A stretch of DNA of 64,000 bases from Lachnospiraceae bacterium (GTDB taxonomy: Bacteria; Bacillota; Clostridia; Lachnospirales; Lachnospiraceae): assembly GCA_910574185.1 (NCBI GenBank), contig CAJSZQ010000008.1, positions 62,001-126,000 on the forward strand, given 5' to 3'. Of this stretch, positions 1-8,364 are shown piece after piece. The notes beneath the pieces are model-generated. The model saw only the letters and a program-made list of their open reading frames with translations, searched no databases and had not been told where the DNA came from. Both the position numbers and the translations under genes were made by a program. Positions within the stretch are counted from its first letter, which is position 1. The number at the start of each line of letters is the position of its first letter.

Positions 1-113
1 GTGTGTCCGGGCTTGCGCCAGAACGTTTTATCGCTGTATTTTATACAGGACTTGGAGCTTCTCTTATGCTGGCGGGCATATTATTTGGAAGAAATTATTT
101 CGTAACAGTTTAG
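1..113 (+). CDS. C-terminal end of a membrane protein (partial)
   Basis: The window opens inside a reading frame (first full codon at base 3) that ends at a TAG at 111-113. The readable residues include a hydrophobic stretch (FIAVFYTGLGASLMLAGILF) that looks like a last membrane helix followed by a short tail. The last four codons (GTA ACA GTT TAG) lie inside the adjacent family A element, so the element supplies the stop codon. Family and function cannot be called from so short a piece. Confidence 0.5.
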   Translation, partial: VSGLAPERFIAVFYTGLGASLMLAGILFGRNYFVTV

Positions 114-244
114 CCTGCAACTGCGCACTTGCTGCGCAGTTAGCAGCCAGTGAACCTGAGTAGCCAGGAATCCGCCCCTTTGCCGTATGCAAACTTTAAA
201 ATGGGCGGATTTCGTAACAGTGAAGCGGAAGGCTGAACTGTTAC
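102..244. mobile_element. Family A MITE-like element, full copy
   Basis: A non-coding element of 143 bp begins GTAACAGTTTAGCC and ends GGCTGAACTGTTAC, which are terminal inverted repeats. It is bounded by a perfect 8-bp direct repeat, ATTATTTC, at 94-101 and 245-252, as expected of a target-site duplication. It closely resembles the copy at 32419-32562, sharing the internal hairpin around ACTGCGCA/TGCGCAGT and the GCGGATT block. It has no coding capacity. Confidence 0.85.
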
Positions 245-338
245 ATTATTTCAGGGCCGCCTAACTGTGTACACTGGTATATTTGCAGAAAATAGATTAT
301 AATATTAAAGATTACTACGAATGAGGGAGGCAGGAGCG

Positions 339-1598
339 ATGGCATGTCTGCATAAGGCAAATATTTTATTGCCGGCGAAGGAAATCGACAGAAAGAAATG
401 GGCGGTAATTGCCTGCGATCAGTTTACCAGTCAGCCGGAGTACTGGGAACAAGTGGAGGATTATGTTGGCGGCGAACCGTCGACTCTGCGTATCATATAT
501 CCGGAAGTTTATTTGGGGAATGACGATGAAGCTATGTATAGCCAGAGGCTTGCCAATATTCAGTTGAATATGAAACGTTATCTGACAGAAGGGATTTTGG
601 TAGAAGAAGTTCATGAAGGATATGTATTAACTGTAAGAGAGACAGAGTCAGGTATCCAAATAGGGTTACTTGCGGCGCTTGATTTAGAGACATATGACTA
701 TGGAAAAAGTTCGGCAAGCGCAGTGAGAGCAACAGAAGAGACGGTGCAGGAGAGGATTCCGGTACGGGTAGGAATCAGGGAAAATGCTCTGGTTGAGAGT
801 CCGCATGTGATGATGCTTCTGGATGATGCGCTTTGCAGGGTATTGGAGCCTGTATATCAAAAGCGGGGGAAGCTTCGCAGACTGTACGATACGGAGCTGA
901 TGTTTGGCGGAGGAAAGGTGTGCGGCTATGCGGTTGAAGGGGATGAAGCAGAAACGCTGACGGCAAAGCTGGCAGAGTTAGAGGGCGAGAATCGGGAGAT
1001 ATTTCTTGCAGTAGGAGACGGAAACCATTCTCTTGCGGCGGCAAAAACCTGCTGGGAAAAATTAAAAGATGACTTGTCGGAAGAACAGGCCGGAATGCAT
1101 CCTGCAAGATATGCTCTTGTCGAAATTGTGAATCTTCACAGTCCGGCGCTGAAATTTGAAGCGATTCACAGGGTGATTTATGGCGGAGAGATGAACGAGT
1201 TGCTCGCAGGGTTTCAAAAATATCTTCAGAGTTTTGGAGAAAGTAGAATGCAAGAATGGAATGACGAGAAGACGGCGGATATTGTATTCCTTCAGGGGTC
1301 CGGCAGAGCAGGGATTAAACTGGCTGGTACAAAGGGACGTTTACCGGTAGAATTGCTGCAGTGTTTTCTGGACGGATATGTGAGAGAGCATTCAGAATTG
1401 GAGATTGATTATGTACATAGCCCGGAGACGGTGAAAGAACTTGCAGAGGACGGAAAGGCCTGCGGCGTATTATTGTGTACAATGGATAAGAAATCTTTGT
1501 TTCCTGCAATTTCTGCCGGGGGTGTATTGCCGCGGAAAACATTTTCTCTTGGCGATGAATGCCAGAAGAGATATTATATGGAGTGCAGAAGGCTTTAG
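339..1598 (+). CDS. DUF1015 family protein
   Basis: This is a 419-residue soluble protein of the DUF1015 family (SpyM3_2061-like), whose biochemical role is not established. The N-terminus MACLHKANILLPAKE and the motif GDGNHSLAAAK near the middle are typical of the family. The ATG at 339 is chosen because GGGAGG lies 8 bases before it; an in-frame ATG at 321 has no ribosome site. The gene stands alone between two repeat elements. A weak TATAAT-like -10 at 298-303 may drive it. DUF1015 genes often sit beside serine biosynthesis genes, but that is not visible here. Confidence 0.85.
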   Translation: MACLHKANILLPAKEIDRKKWAVIACDQFTSQPEYWEQVEDYVGGEPSTLRIIYPEVYLGNDDEAMYSQRLANIQLNMKRYLTEGILVEEVHEGYVLTVRETESGIQIGLLAALDLETYDYGKSSASAVRATEETVQERIPVRVGIRENALVESPHVMMLLDDALCRVLEPVYQKRGKLRRLYDTELMFGGGKVCGYAVEGDEAETLTAKLAELEGENREIFLAVGDGNHSLAAAKTCWEKLKDDLSEEQAGMHPARYALVEIVNLHSPALKFEAIHRVIYGGEMNELLAGFQKYLQSFGESRMQEWNDEKTADIVFLQGSGRAGIKLAGTKGRLPVELLQCFLDGYVREHSELEIDYVHSPETVKELAEDGKACGVLLCTMDKKSLFPAISAGGVLPRKTFSLGDECQKRYYMECRRL

Positions 1599-1613
1599 TG
1601 GATTTAAAATGTA

Positions 1614-1859
1614 GTTACAGTTCACAGGTCGTTTGGTAAACAGCGGGTTGAATCAGGAGCATGTCTCAAAGCAGACAATTTAGGAGTGTTTTTAATGGAA
1701 TTGAAATAACAGCTTATGCAGGCTTAGACGCGAAGGCTTTCCTGAGCGGCTTAGTCTGCGTTAGCTGATAGTTCAATGGAATGTTACTCCGTCTGCTTTG
1801 AGACATGCTCCTGATTCAACCCGCGTCCGGCAGACGACGTGTGAACAGTAACCAGTAAC
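1614..1859. mobile_element. Family B element with long perfect inverted repeat
   Basis: This element starts GTTACAGTTCACAGG and ends with a GTGAACAGTAAC block plus a second AGTAAC. It is flanked by a perfect 8-bp direct repeat AAAATGTA (1606-1613 and 1860-1867). Inside, a perfect 32-bp inverted repeat occupies 1645-1676 and 1791-1822, with further imperfect pairing between the arms, so nearly the whole element can fold into one hairpin. It fills most of the gap between the DUF1015 gene and the first chemoreceptor. No gene is present in it. Confidence 0.8.
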
Positions 1860-1930
1860 AAAATGTATGAAAAGTATACTTGAAAATGAGTTTTCTTTGG
1901 AAAAATAATGTGGTAAAATGATATAGGTTA

Positions 1931-1981
1931 CCACACTCCGAAAAACGGTGATGGTCTGGTTTACGCCAGAAGCTTGTGTGG
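1931..1981 (+). promoter_or_regulatory. Three-stem structured leader before chemoreceptor gene
   Basis: A closing stem CCACAC (1931-1936)/GTGTGG (1976-1981) encloses two small hairpins, CCG/CGG (1938-1948) and TCTGG/CCAGA (1955-1970). This three-way-junction shape, 44 bases before the start codon, resembles a small riboswitch. It does not match the c-di-GMP-I consensus or another class I recognise. It could also be a simple structured 5' UTR. Confidence 0.35.
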
Positions 1982-2025
1982 AATTTTATTATATTTAGAT
2001 ATGTAAGGAAAGGAAGAAAAGTAAA

Positions 2026-4062
2026 ATGACAGCAAAACAAGCGGAAGCCATGCCAGTACGAAAGATAAGACGAAGCCTTAATGGGAGAATATTGAGGAAC
2101 ACAACTCTTAATATTTTGATACTGGTGATTATAAGTTGCGTGATTATGGCGCTTTCTATGCAGTCTCTGGCAAATAGTATTTTGCTGGATAGTCTTCAGC
2201 CGATGGTTCGGCAGTCGTCAAAAACGGTGGAGGCTAATATTCATATGCTGGCGGACAGGATGATGACAATTGCGGGAGACGCAAGGATGAGCAGCGCTGA
2301 CGCTGCGGGAAGCGGGACGGAGCAGGGAGAAGAGGATTCTGAGTCCATAATAGAAAGCCGAAGGGCTGTTCTGGAAGAGGCGGCCGAGATTTATGAACTG
2401 CATACGATTGCGCTGTACGATAAGGAAGGAAAGCTGGTTCAGGGAATTGACGGCGCGCCGGAAAGTCTGGACGGGGGATTCTTTTCTCTTCTTAAGGAGA
2501 CGGATAATCTGACAACCCATTCTACTACGGTTTTTCAGGGAGAACTTGGTATTACGATGGGAATGCCGGTGAAAGAAAACGGAGAAACTGCCCTTTATGT
2601 AGTGGGGGTTTATAAATATGATGCGCTTAACGACGTCATCAGCGGAATTAATCTGGGTAAAAACGGTATGGCTTATATGGTTAATCTGAACGGGATTGTT
2701 ACGGGACATCCGGAACAGTCGGTCGTTTTGGAAGAGAGTACGCTGTCCGAGATTAGCGGCGGCAGTGAAGAAGAAGTTAGCCGGGTAACTACTGGCGAAA
2801 CAGGAGCGACAGAATATTCTGTCGACGGCACACAGATGCTGGTTGCTTTTTCGCCTATCCGGGGAACTCAGTGGTCGCTGGTTATTCAAGTGCCAAAGGC
2901 GGATTATAATAATATCATTAACGGAGCTATGTTGGTGGCGGTGCTTTGTACACTGGCGGTGTTGATTATATCTATCCTGCTGGTACTTCGTCTTGCCCGT
3001 TCGATTTCCCGTCCGGTAAGAGGAGTTACGGACCGGATGGTAGCTCTTTCTGACGGAGATTTGCATACGGAGGTCGTTTCTGTTCAGTCGGGGGATGAAC
3101 TGGAAGTTTTGGCCAATACCCTGAATACTACCGTAGAGAGTGTCAATCGTTACATATCAGATATTCAGCAGGTTTTGACGCAGGTGGCGAACGGAAATCT
3201 GGGCATCGAGCCGCAAGTGGATTATAAGGGCGATTTTACTTTGATTCGAGGGAGCTTAAGTTCAATTATTCAATCTATGAATGCGACGATAGCAGGATTT
3301 CGCGCGGCGGCGGGCAGGCTTGCCGATATGGCAGACGAACTGAGCGGACAGTCCGGCCAGCTTCATGAGGCTTCGCTGGAGCAGAACCAGTCCGCGGAGG
3401 CTCTGGTTAGCGAGGTAACTCATGTAAAGGAACGGCTTGCTAGCGTTACAGAAAGCAGCGGTCAGACCCGAAGCAAAACAGAAGAAATTGCCGGGTGTAT
3501 TGAGACGGCAAATACGAAGATGGCAGCGCTTTCTGGCGCGATGGACGATATCAGTTCTCATGCTCAGGAGATAACTAAAATTGCCGGCGCTATCGAAGAT
3601 ATCGCGTTCCAGACCAGTATTCTGGCGCTTAATGCTTCTGTAGAAGCGGCGCGGGCTGGAAGCGCCGGAAGCGGATTTGCAGTGGTGGCAGACGAGGTGC
3701 AGCAGCTTGCGGCTAGAAGTTCGCAGGCAGCTCAGAGCGCTACGAATATGGTAGCTAATACCATAGAGATTATTCGCACTGGTGTGGAATTGAATGCAGA
3801 AACTGCCGATTCTCTTAAGGCCATTTCGGATGTTTCAGTCCAGATAAGCAAGATTTCAGACCGATTGGTAGAAGCGGTTCAGGGGCAGGAGAGCGCGCTG
3901 GCCGTTATGGAAGAACGAATCGGGACCATTTCCGGTATAGCGGACCGGAATCTTCAGAATGCAGAAGAGACAGAGCAGTCCAGCGGATTACTGGCGAGAG
4001 AAGCTGAGAAGCTTCAGGCCCAGGTGAAAAATTTTGTTTTGAAAGGGGAACAGAACAGATGA
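2026..4062 (+). CDS. Methyl-accepting chemotaxis protein
   Basis: This 678-residue membrane chemoreceptor has a first membrane helix at about 26-48, a large extracytoplasmic Cache-type sensor at about 50-300, a second helix at about 302-326, HAMP regions, and a cytoplasmic signalling domain to the C-terminus. The conserved tip is present at about 523-566 ([19 protein letters not shown] ... GFAVVADEV), with serine replacing the usual asparagine of QTN. It would signal to a CheA/CheW array; no che or flagellar genes occur in the window. The stop overlaps the start of the next gene (ATGA), so the two are translationally coupled. The ligand is unknown. Confidence 0.93.
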   Translation: MTAKQAEAMPVRKIRRSLNGRILRNTTLNILILVIISCVIMALSMQSLANSILLDSLQPMVRQSSKTVEANIHMLADRMMTIAGDARMSSADAAGSGTEQGEEDSESIIESRRAVLEEAAEIYELHTIALYDKEGKLVQGIDGAPESLDGGFFSLLKETDNLTTHSTTVFQGELGITMGMPVKENGETALYVVGVYKYDALNDVISGINLGKNGMAYMVNLNGIVTGHPEQSVVLEESTLSEISGGSEEEVSRVTTGETGATEYSVDGTQMLVAFSPIRGTQWSLVIQVPKADYNNIINGAMLVAVLCTLAVLIISILLVLRLARSISRPVRGVTDRMVALSDGDLHTEVVSVQSGDELEVLANTLNTTVESVNRYISDIQQVLTQVANGNLGIEPQVDYKGDFTLIRGSLSSIIQSMNATIAGFRAAAGRLADMADELSGQSGQLHEASLEQNQSAEALVSEVTHVKERLASVTESSGQTRSKTEEIAGCIETANTKMAALSGAMDDISSHAQEITKIAGAIEDIAFQTSILALNASVEAARAGSAGSGFAVVADEVQQLAARSSQAAQSATNMVANTIEIIRTGVELNAETADSLKAISDVSVQISKISDRLVEAVQGQESALAVMEERIGTISGIADRNLQNAEETEQSSGLLAREAEKLQAQVKNFVLKGEQNR

Positions 4063-4505
4063 AACGAAAAGTTAGAAGATTAATGTTTCTGGCGTTTCTT
4101 GTAGTTCTTCTGGCGGGATGCGGCAAAACAGAAGAAGGACTTCAGGACGGTTACTATACAGCCCAGGCTTCGGAATATAATTTCGGATGGAAGGAGTACG
4201 TTACGATTATGGTGAAAGGAGGCAGTATTGTCTCTGTAGAATATAATGCAGAAAATGCCAGCGGGTTTATTAAGAGCTGGGACAATGCCTATATGCAGAA
4301 TATGCTTCACTCGGATGGTACGTATCCGAATGAGTATACGCGTTATTATGCCGCGCAGCTCTTAGAGGGACAGGGGGAAGGGGAAATTGACGCTCTGTCG
4401 GGGGCTTCTTCTTCATATAGTTCCTTCCAAAAGCTGTCGGTAGCCGTAGTGGAGCAGGCCCGAAAAGGAGATTCAGAGGTTGTGCTTGTGGATACGGGAC
4501 ACTGA
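4059..4505 (+). CDS. FMN-binding domain lipoprotein
   Basis: This 148-residue exported lipoprotein has a signal peptide ending in the lipobox LLAGC (Cys21) and one FMN-binding domain. Near residues 111-118 is DALSGASSS, matching the SGA(S/T)xS/T motif in which ApbE links FMN to Ser/Thr. It overlaps the upstream chemoreceptor by 4 bases. Such domains carry flavin in extracytoplasmic electron transfer. Here it may serve redox sensing with the receptor or be a small extracellular reductase component; that link is inferred from gene order only. No apbE is seen nearby. Confidence 0.8.
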   Translation: MKRKVRRLMFLAFLVVLLAGCGKTEEGLQDGYYTAQASEYNFGWKEYVTIMVKGGSIVSVEYNAENASGFIKSWDNAYMQNMLHSDGTYPNEYTRYYAAQLLEGQGEGEIDALSGASSSYSSFQKLSVAVVEQARKGDSEVVLVDTGH

Positions 4506-4606
4506 TATTATCATTTTATAGAAAGCGAAAATACAGTGGTTATTCAGAAGAAAAGACGACTGTATAGAGTTATAAATTATAAAAATATAGTATGGAGTTT
4601 ATTGTC

Positions 4607-6283
4607 ATGAAAGAGAAGCGATTAAGGAATGGGGCGGAAGGAAAGAAAAATACGCGCATTGGCCGCAAAGTGGGCAGCATGGTAGCAGGGATGCTTGGCG
4701 TGAGTATTATTGTAGTGGTAGCGGTTTGCGTGCTGATGTTCTATCGCCTTTCAATGTCCATGATGCAGGATGTATGCGTAAGTGGAACGAATGTACTGTC
4801 TTATGAGTTGGAGAGTTATGATGGACCGGAGGATAAGACGGAGCTTTTAGATGCGCTTAAGCAGCAGATGGGATGTGAATTTACCATATTTCATGGTGAC
4901 GAGAGAGCCTATACAACAATTCAGCAGGACGGCAAAAGAGCCGTAGGGACCCGGCTTTCTGACGAATTGGCCGAAGTAGTGCTGAAACAGGGGAAGCCCT
5001 ACGTAGGCCGGGCGACTATTCTGGGAGAAGAACACTTGTGTTCTTACGTGCCTACTAAGGACGGCGACGGCAAAGTGGACGGTTTGATTTTTGCAGGGAT
5101 TTCGATGTCGGACGTAGCGAAACAGATTAATCTTACAGTGATATTGTCCTTCGTGATTGGGGCGGCGCTTATCATTGTCGGTATTATTATCGCAGGTGTT
5201 TATATCCGGAATATCGTTACCAGACCTCTTTTCCGGCTGACTATTCTGGCGCAGACTCTTGAACAGGGGAATCTGGGACTTGGCCTGAGTCAGAACATGA
5301 TTGCGGATATTCATTCAAATGATGAGATTGGACTTTTGGCGCAGAGCTTTGACAAAACTATCGAAAGGCTGAGAAATTATATCGGAGAAATAACAAGTAT
5401 GCTGGAATCGATTGCCGAGGGAGATTTGACGGTGCAGATTAATCAGGAATATGTGGGAGACTTTGCGGCAATCCGTACGGCGCTGAATGATATTTTCCAG
5501 AAGTTGAATGGTACGATAGGGCAGATTGTATCTAGTTCCGCATGTGTTTCCAGCGGCTCGGCTCAGATGTCTTCAGCCGCCCAGGGACTCAGCCAGGGGT
5601 CTGTAGAACAGACTGGCGCTGTGGAAGGGTTGGAGAGAACGATACAGGAAGTGACGAGCCGTATCAGACAAACTGCAGATAACGCAAAGAAGGCGCAGGA
5701 ACAGGCTGGGGAGGTAAGCGGGCAGCTTACCGAGAGTAATCAGAAAATGCAGGAAATGATTGACGCCATGCAGAAAATAAATGACAGTTCAAGTGAAATT
5801 GGTAAAATTATCAAGGCTATAGAGGATATTGCTTTTCAGACGAATATCCTTGCCCTGAATGCCTCCGTAGAAGCAGCCCGGGCGGGAGAAGCGGGCAAGG
5901 GATTTGCGGTGGTGTCCGACGAGGTTCGCAGTCTGGCGGGCAAGACGGCGGAAGCGTCGAAATCTACCGCCGCTTTGATAGAACACTCTATTTCTGCGGT
6001 GGAAGAAGGAACGCGGATTGCCGATGCTACTGCGAGACAGTTAGAAGGCGCGGTTATGGAAGCGGAGGGGATTGTGGGAACTATTGACGGGATTGCTTCC
6101 GATGCCCGGCTGCAGGCGGAGGCGGTGGATGAGATACAGTCGCAGATTGGTCAGATATCTATTGTTGTACAGAACAACTCTGCTACGGCTCAGGAAACTG
6201 CGGCTACCAGCGAGGAACTTAGCGGTCAGGCCGGCGTGCTTAGACAGCTTGTTCAGTCCTTCCGTCTGAGTAACGGAAAATAG
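4607..6283 (+). CDS. Methyl-accepting chemotaxis protein
   Basis: This second chemoreceptor has 558 residues. It has membrane helices at about 21-45 and 176-200, a compact single-Cache-like sensor between them, HAMP at about 200-260 and a signalling domain with a canonical tip at about 405-443 ([19 protein letters not shown]). The ATG at 4607 is chosen because GGAG lies 9 bases upstream; the in-frame ATG at 4592 has no ribosome site. Its sensor is smaller than that of the preceding receptor, so it probably detects a different ligand. A composite repeat element follows the gene. Confidence 0.92.
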   Translation: MKEKRLRNGAEGKKNTRIGRKVGSMVAGMLGVSIIVVVAVCVLMFYRLSMSMMQDVCVSGTNVLSYELESYDGPEDKTELLDALKQQMGCEFTIFHGDERAYTTIQQDGKRAVGTRLSDELAEVVLKQGKPYVGRATILGEEHLCSYVPTKDGDGKVDGLIFAGISMSDVAKQINLTVILSFVIGAALIIVGIIIAGVYIRNIVTRPLFRLTILAQTLEQGNLGLGLSQNMIADIHSNDEIGLLAQSFDKTIERLRNYIGEITSMLESIAEGDLTVQINQEYVGDFAAIRTALNDIFQKLNGTIGQIVSSSACVSSGSAQMSSAAQGLSQGSVEQTGAVEGLERTIQEVTSRIRQTADNAKKAQEQAGEVSGQLTESNQKMQEMIDAMQKINDSSSEIGKIIKAIEDIAFQTNILALNASVEAARAGEAGKGFAVVSDEVRSLAGKTAEASKSTAALIEHSISAVEEGTRIADATARQLEGAVMEAEGIVGTIDGIASDARLQAEAVDEIQSQIGQISIVVQNNSATAQETAATSEELSGQAGVLRQLVQSFRLSNGK

Positions 6284-6320
6284 TGATTTTCTCTTGTCTC
6301 ACATATTTGGTGAATTTAAC

Positions 6321-6490
6321 GTAACAGTGAAGCTGCAGGCTGAACTGTTACAATGTTACTGTTCACAGGTCTGCGCATTCACTGCGCAGACCGTAAGAAA
6401 GTGATTCAGGTGTAAGCAAATTCTATTCGCGAAGCGAATTTTTAATGAATTTGCGAATGTTGCTGTGAACGGAGTGAACAGTAACGTTAC
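6321..6490. mobile_element. Nested family A remnant carrying a family B insertion
   Basis: A short family A piece (6321-6351, ending GGCTGAACTGTTAC) is followed by a family B element at 6355-6485 (GTTACTGTTCAC ... GTGAACAGTAAC). The B element is bounded by GTTACAAT (6347-6354) and GTTACGAT (6486-6493). The whole composite is bounded by AATTTAAC (6313-6320) and GATTTAAC (6491-6498). Both pairs differ by the same single base, as expected if B inserted across the right end and right duplication of A. There are no genes in it. Confidence 0.75.
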
Positions 6491-6518
6491 GATTTAACAG
6501 GGATTCAGGCAAAAAGAC

Positions 6519-6548
6519 TTGACTTTGAGACAGATACTATGATATAGT
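6519..6548 (+). promoter_or_regulatory. Sigma-A promoter for rpmG-secE-nusG
   Basis: TTGACT (-35) and TATAGT (-10) are separated by 18 bases just after the repeat element and upstream of rpmG. A second possible -10, TATAAT at 6632-6637, lacks a good -35. Confidence 0.65.
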
Positions 6549-6591
6549 ATTATGGCGATGGAAGTAGGTCTTTTTTTTATGCCTAATTTTC

Positions 6592-6610
6592 GGCAGCCTC
6601 GCAAGCTGCC
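6592..6610 (+). promoter_or_regulatory. Hairpin in the rpmG leader
   Basis: GGCAGC and GCTGCC form a 6-bp stem with a 7-base loop between the promoter and rpmG, following a run of eight T. No T-tract follows it, so it is not an obvious terminator. The role is unknown. Confidence 0.35.
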
Positions 6611-6656
6611 GGACGTAACACGTAAAATATGTATAATACGAAGCGAGGTGGAAGTT

Positions 6657-6806
6657 GTGCGTACAAGAATTACTTTAGAATGTACGGAGTGCAAGCAGCG
6701 GAACTACAACATGACGAAGGATAAGAAAGCTCATCCTGAGCGTATGCAGACGAAGAAGTACTGCAGGTTCTGTAAATCACACACGATGCACAAAGAGACG
6801 AAGTAG
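6657..6806 (+). CDS. rpmG: 50S ribosomal protein L33
   Basis: This 49-residue large-subunit protein contains two CxxC knuckles (CTEC, CRFC), so it is the zinc-binding form of L33. The start is the GTG at 6657, preceded by AGGTGG at 6646-6651; this gives the usual N-terminus [13 protein letters not shown]. It leads the rpmG-secE-nusG transcript, a conserved order in Firmicutes, and lies 27 bases before secE. Confidence 0.95.
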   Translation: MRTRITLECTECKQRNYNMTKDKKAHPERMQTKKYCRFCKSHTMHKETK

Positions 6807-6833
6807 AGTTCTTTCAGAAGGAGTGTGTAGGCT

Positions 6834-7028
6834 ATGGCTAAAAAAGAAGCTCAGAAGAAGAGCTGGTTCAAGGGTCTGAAGGCAGAGTTCCGTAAGATCA
6901 TCTGGCCGGACAAAGAGACACTTGCAAAACAGACAGCGGCAGTCGTTTCTGTATCCGTAGTACTTGGAGTTATCATAGCAATTATTGATTTCCTGGTGCA
7001 GAATGGGGTGGATTTATTAGTAAGATAA
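6834..7028 (+). CDS. secE: Preprotein translocase subunit SecE
   Basis: This 64-residue SecE has the cytoplasmic amphipathic segment FKGLKAEFRKIIWPDKETL followed by a single membrane helix at about 35-55. It stabilises SecY in the SecYEG channel. The length is normal for the single-helix Gram-positive form. A 157-bp mobile element lies between its stop and nusG, an unusual interruption of a normally tight pair. Confidence 0.95.
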   Translation: MAKKEAQKKSWFKGLKAEFRKIIWPDKETLAKQTAAVVSVSVVLGVIIAIIDFLVQNGVDLLVR

Positions 7029-7030
7029 CT

Positions 7031-7187
7031 GTTACTGTTCACACAGTACTTTGCATTCACTGCGACGCAGAGCCAGTCCTTTAGGGCAAAGTACGTAAGA
7101 AAGTGATTCAGGTGTGAGCAAATCCCATTCGCGAAGCGAATTTTTAATGGATTTGCGAAAGTTACTGTGAACGGAGAGAACAGTAAC
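7031..7187. mobile_element. Family B element between secE and nusG
   Basis: The element runs from GTTACTGTTCAC to GAACAGTAAC and is bounded by a perfect 8-bp direct repeat AGATAACT (7023-7030 and 7188-7195). It matches the B copy at 6355-6485 over its right half, including the GATTCAGGTGT block and the CGCGAAGCG palindrome. Its left half carries a longer, altered hairpin arm. It sits inside the secE-nusG operon. No ORF or clear terminator T-tract is present, so transcription may read through. Confidence 0.85.
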
Positions 7188-7224
7188 AGATAACTGATAA
7201 ACTGCATGCAAGAAAGGTGATTTT

Positions 7225-7740
7225 ATGTCAGAGGCAAAATGGTATGTTGTTCATACCTATTCCGGGTATGAGAACAAGGTAAAAGCTAACATTGACAAGA
7301 CCATTGAGAACAGACATCTGGAGGATCAGATTCTGGAAGTGCAGGTTCCGATGCAGGATGTGGTGGAATTAAAGAATGGCGTCCAGAAGGCGACCCAGAA
7401 GAAGATGTTTCCCGGCTATGTGTTGATTCATATGATTATGAATGACGATACATGGTATGTGGTCCGCAATACTAGAGGCGTGACAGGATTTGTCGGTCCA
7501 GGTTCCAAGCCGGTTCCGCTAACGGATATTGAGATGGCAGGACTGGGAATTAAGCGTGATAATATCGTAGTGGATTACGAGATTGGCGATACCATTCAGG
7601 TGATTGCAGGTGCGTGGGCGGATACAGTTGGCGTTGTTCGTGCCATGAATCCACAGAAACAGAGTCTGACGATCAATGTTGAGCTGTTTGGCCGCGAGAC
7701 GCCAGTAGAATTAAGTTTCGCAGAAGTGAAGAAAATGTAA
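7225..7740 (+). CDS. nusG: Transcription termination/antitermination factor NusG
   Basis: This 171-residue protein has the NGN domain (WYVVHTYSGYENKVK) and a C-terminal KOW domain at about 120-171 (GDTIQVIAGAWADTVGVV). It binds RNA polymerase and modulates pausing and termination. The ribosome site GAAAGGTG precedes the ATG. It is followed after 65 bases by rplK, with an L1 regulatory site between them. Confidence 0.95.
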   Translation: MSEAKWYVVHTYSGYENKVKANIDKTIENRHLEDQILEVQVPMQDVVELKNGVQKATQKKMFPGYVLIHMIMNDDTWYVVRNTRGVTGFVGPGSKPVPLTDIEMAGLGIKRDNIVVDYEIGDTIQVIAGAWADTVGVVRAMNPQKQSLTINVELFGRETPVELSFAEVKKM

Positions 7741-7750
7741 ATCAAATTAA

Positions 7751-7790
7751 GTGGGAGGGGATGTTAGTTTAAGATTCCCGACATTACCAC
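7751..7790 (+). promoter_or_regulatory. L1-binding mRNA site before rplK
   Basis: GTGGGAGG ... CCCGACATTACCAC forms a stem (GTGG/CCAC, GGGA/TCCC) just before the ribosome site AAGGAGG. It copies the L1-stalk target of 23S rRNA (GGUGGGAGG ... CGACCUUGAAAUACCAC). L1 feedback repression of the L11 operon through such a mimic is established knowledge. Confidence 0.75.
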
Positions 7791-7805
7791 AAGGAGGTAA
7801 TTAAC

Positions 7806-8231
7806 ATGGCAAAAAAAGTACAAGGTTATATCAAGTTACAGATTCCAGCAGGTAAGGCAACACCGGCTCCTCCGGTAGGACCTGCTCTTGGACAGCATGG
7901 TGTAAATATCGTAGAGTTTACCAAGCAGTTCAATGCCAGAACAGCCGATCAGGGCGATCTGATTATACCTGTAGTGATTACAGTTTACAGTGACAGAAGT
8001 TTCAGTTTTATCACAAAGACACCTCCGGCGCCGGTTTTGATTAAGAAAGCATGTAACATCAAGTCCGGTTCAGGCACACCGAATAAGAAAAAGGTTGCAA
8101 AAATCACAAAGGCTCAGGTTCGTGAGATTGCAGAGATGAAGATGCCTGACCTGAATGCGGCAAGCATTGAGAGCGCTATGAGCATGATAGAGGGGACCTG
8201 CCGTTCTATGGGCGTGACTGTAGAAGAGTAA
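7806..8231 (+). CDS. rplK: 50S ribosomal protein L11
   Basis: This 141-residue protein has the L11 N-terminus [20 protein letters not shown] and the proline-rich [13 protein letters not shown] segment, followed by the rRNA-binding C-terminal domain. It forms the base of the GTPase-associated stalk. The length is standard. Strong ribosome site AAGGAGG. Confidence 0.97.
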   Translation: MAKKVQGYIKLQIPAGKATPAPPVGPALGQHGVNIVEFTKQFNARTADQGDLIIPVVITVYSDRSFSFITKTPPAPVLIKKACNIKSGSGTPNKKKVAKITKAQVREIAEMKMPDLNAASIESAMSMIEGTCRSMGVTVEE

Positions 8232-8321
8232 GGCGGAGAGGCTTGGCGAGGAGAATTTCCGTAAATATGGAAGCTTAAGCCATATATAAGCAAGAGAGCA
8301 GATTATTACAGTGATATAACA

Positions 8322-8347
8322 GTGGGAGGGTTATCCCGACATTACCA
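8322..8347 (+). promoter_or_regulatory. Second L1-binding mRNA site before rplA
   Basis: GTGGGAGGG ... TCCCGACATTACCAC recurs here, followed by the same AAGGAGGTA as before rplK. The shared right side is identical over 24 bases. It suggests that rplA translation is repressed directly by L1, in addition to the rplK site. Confidence 0.75.
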
Positions 8348-8364
8348 CAAGGAGGTATTTTTTA

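Noticed and set aside
2218..3066. A 282-codon open frame antisense to the first chemoreceptor
   Set aside because: Its composition is that of a complement of coding sequence, and the sense frame has clear chemoreceptor domains.
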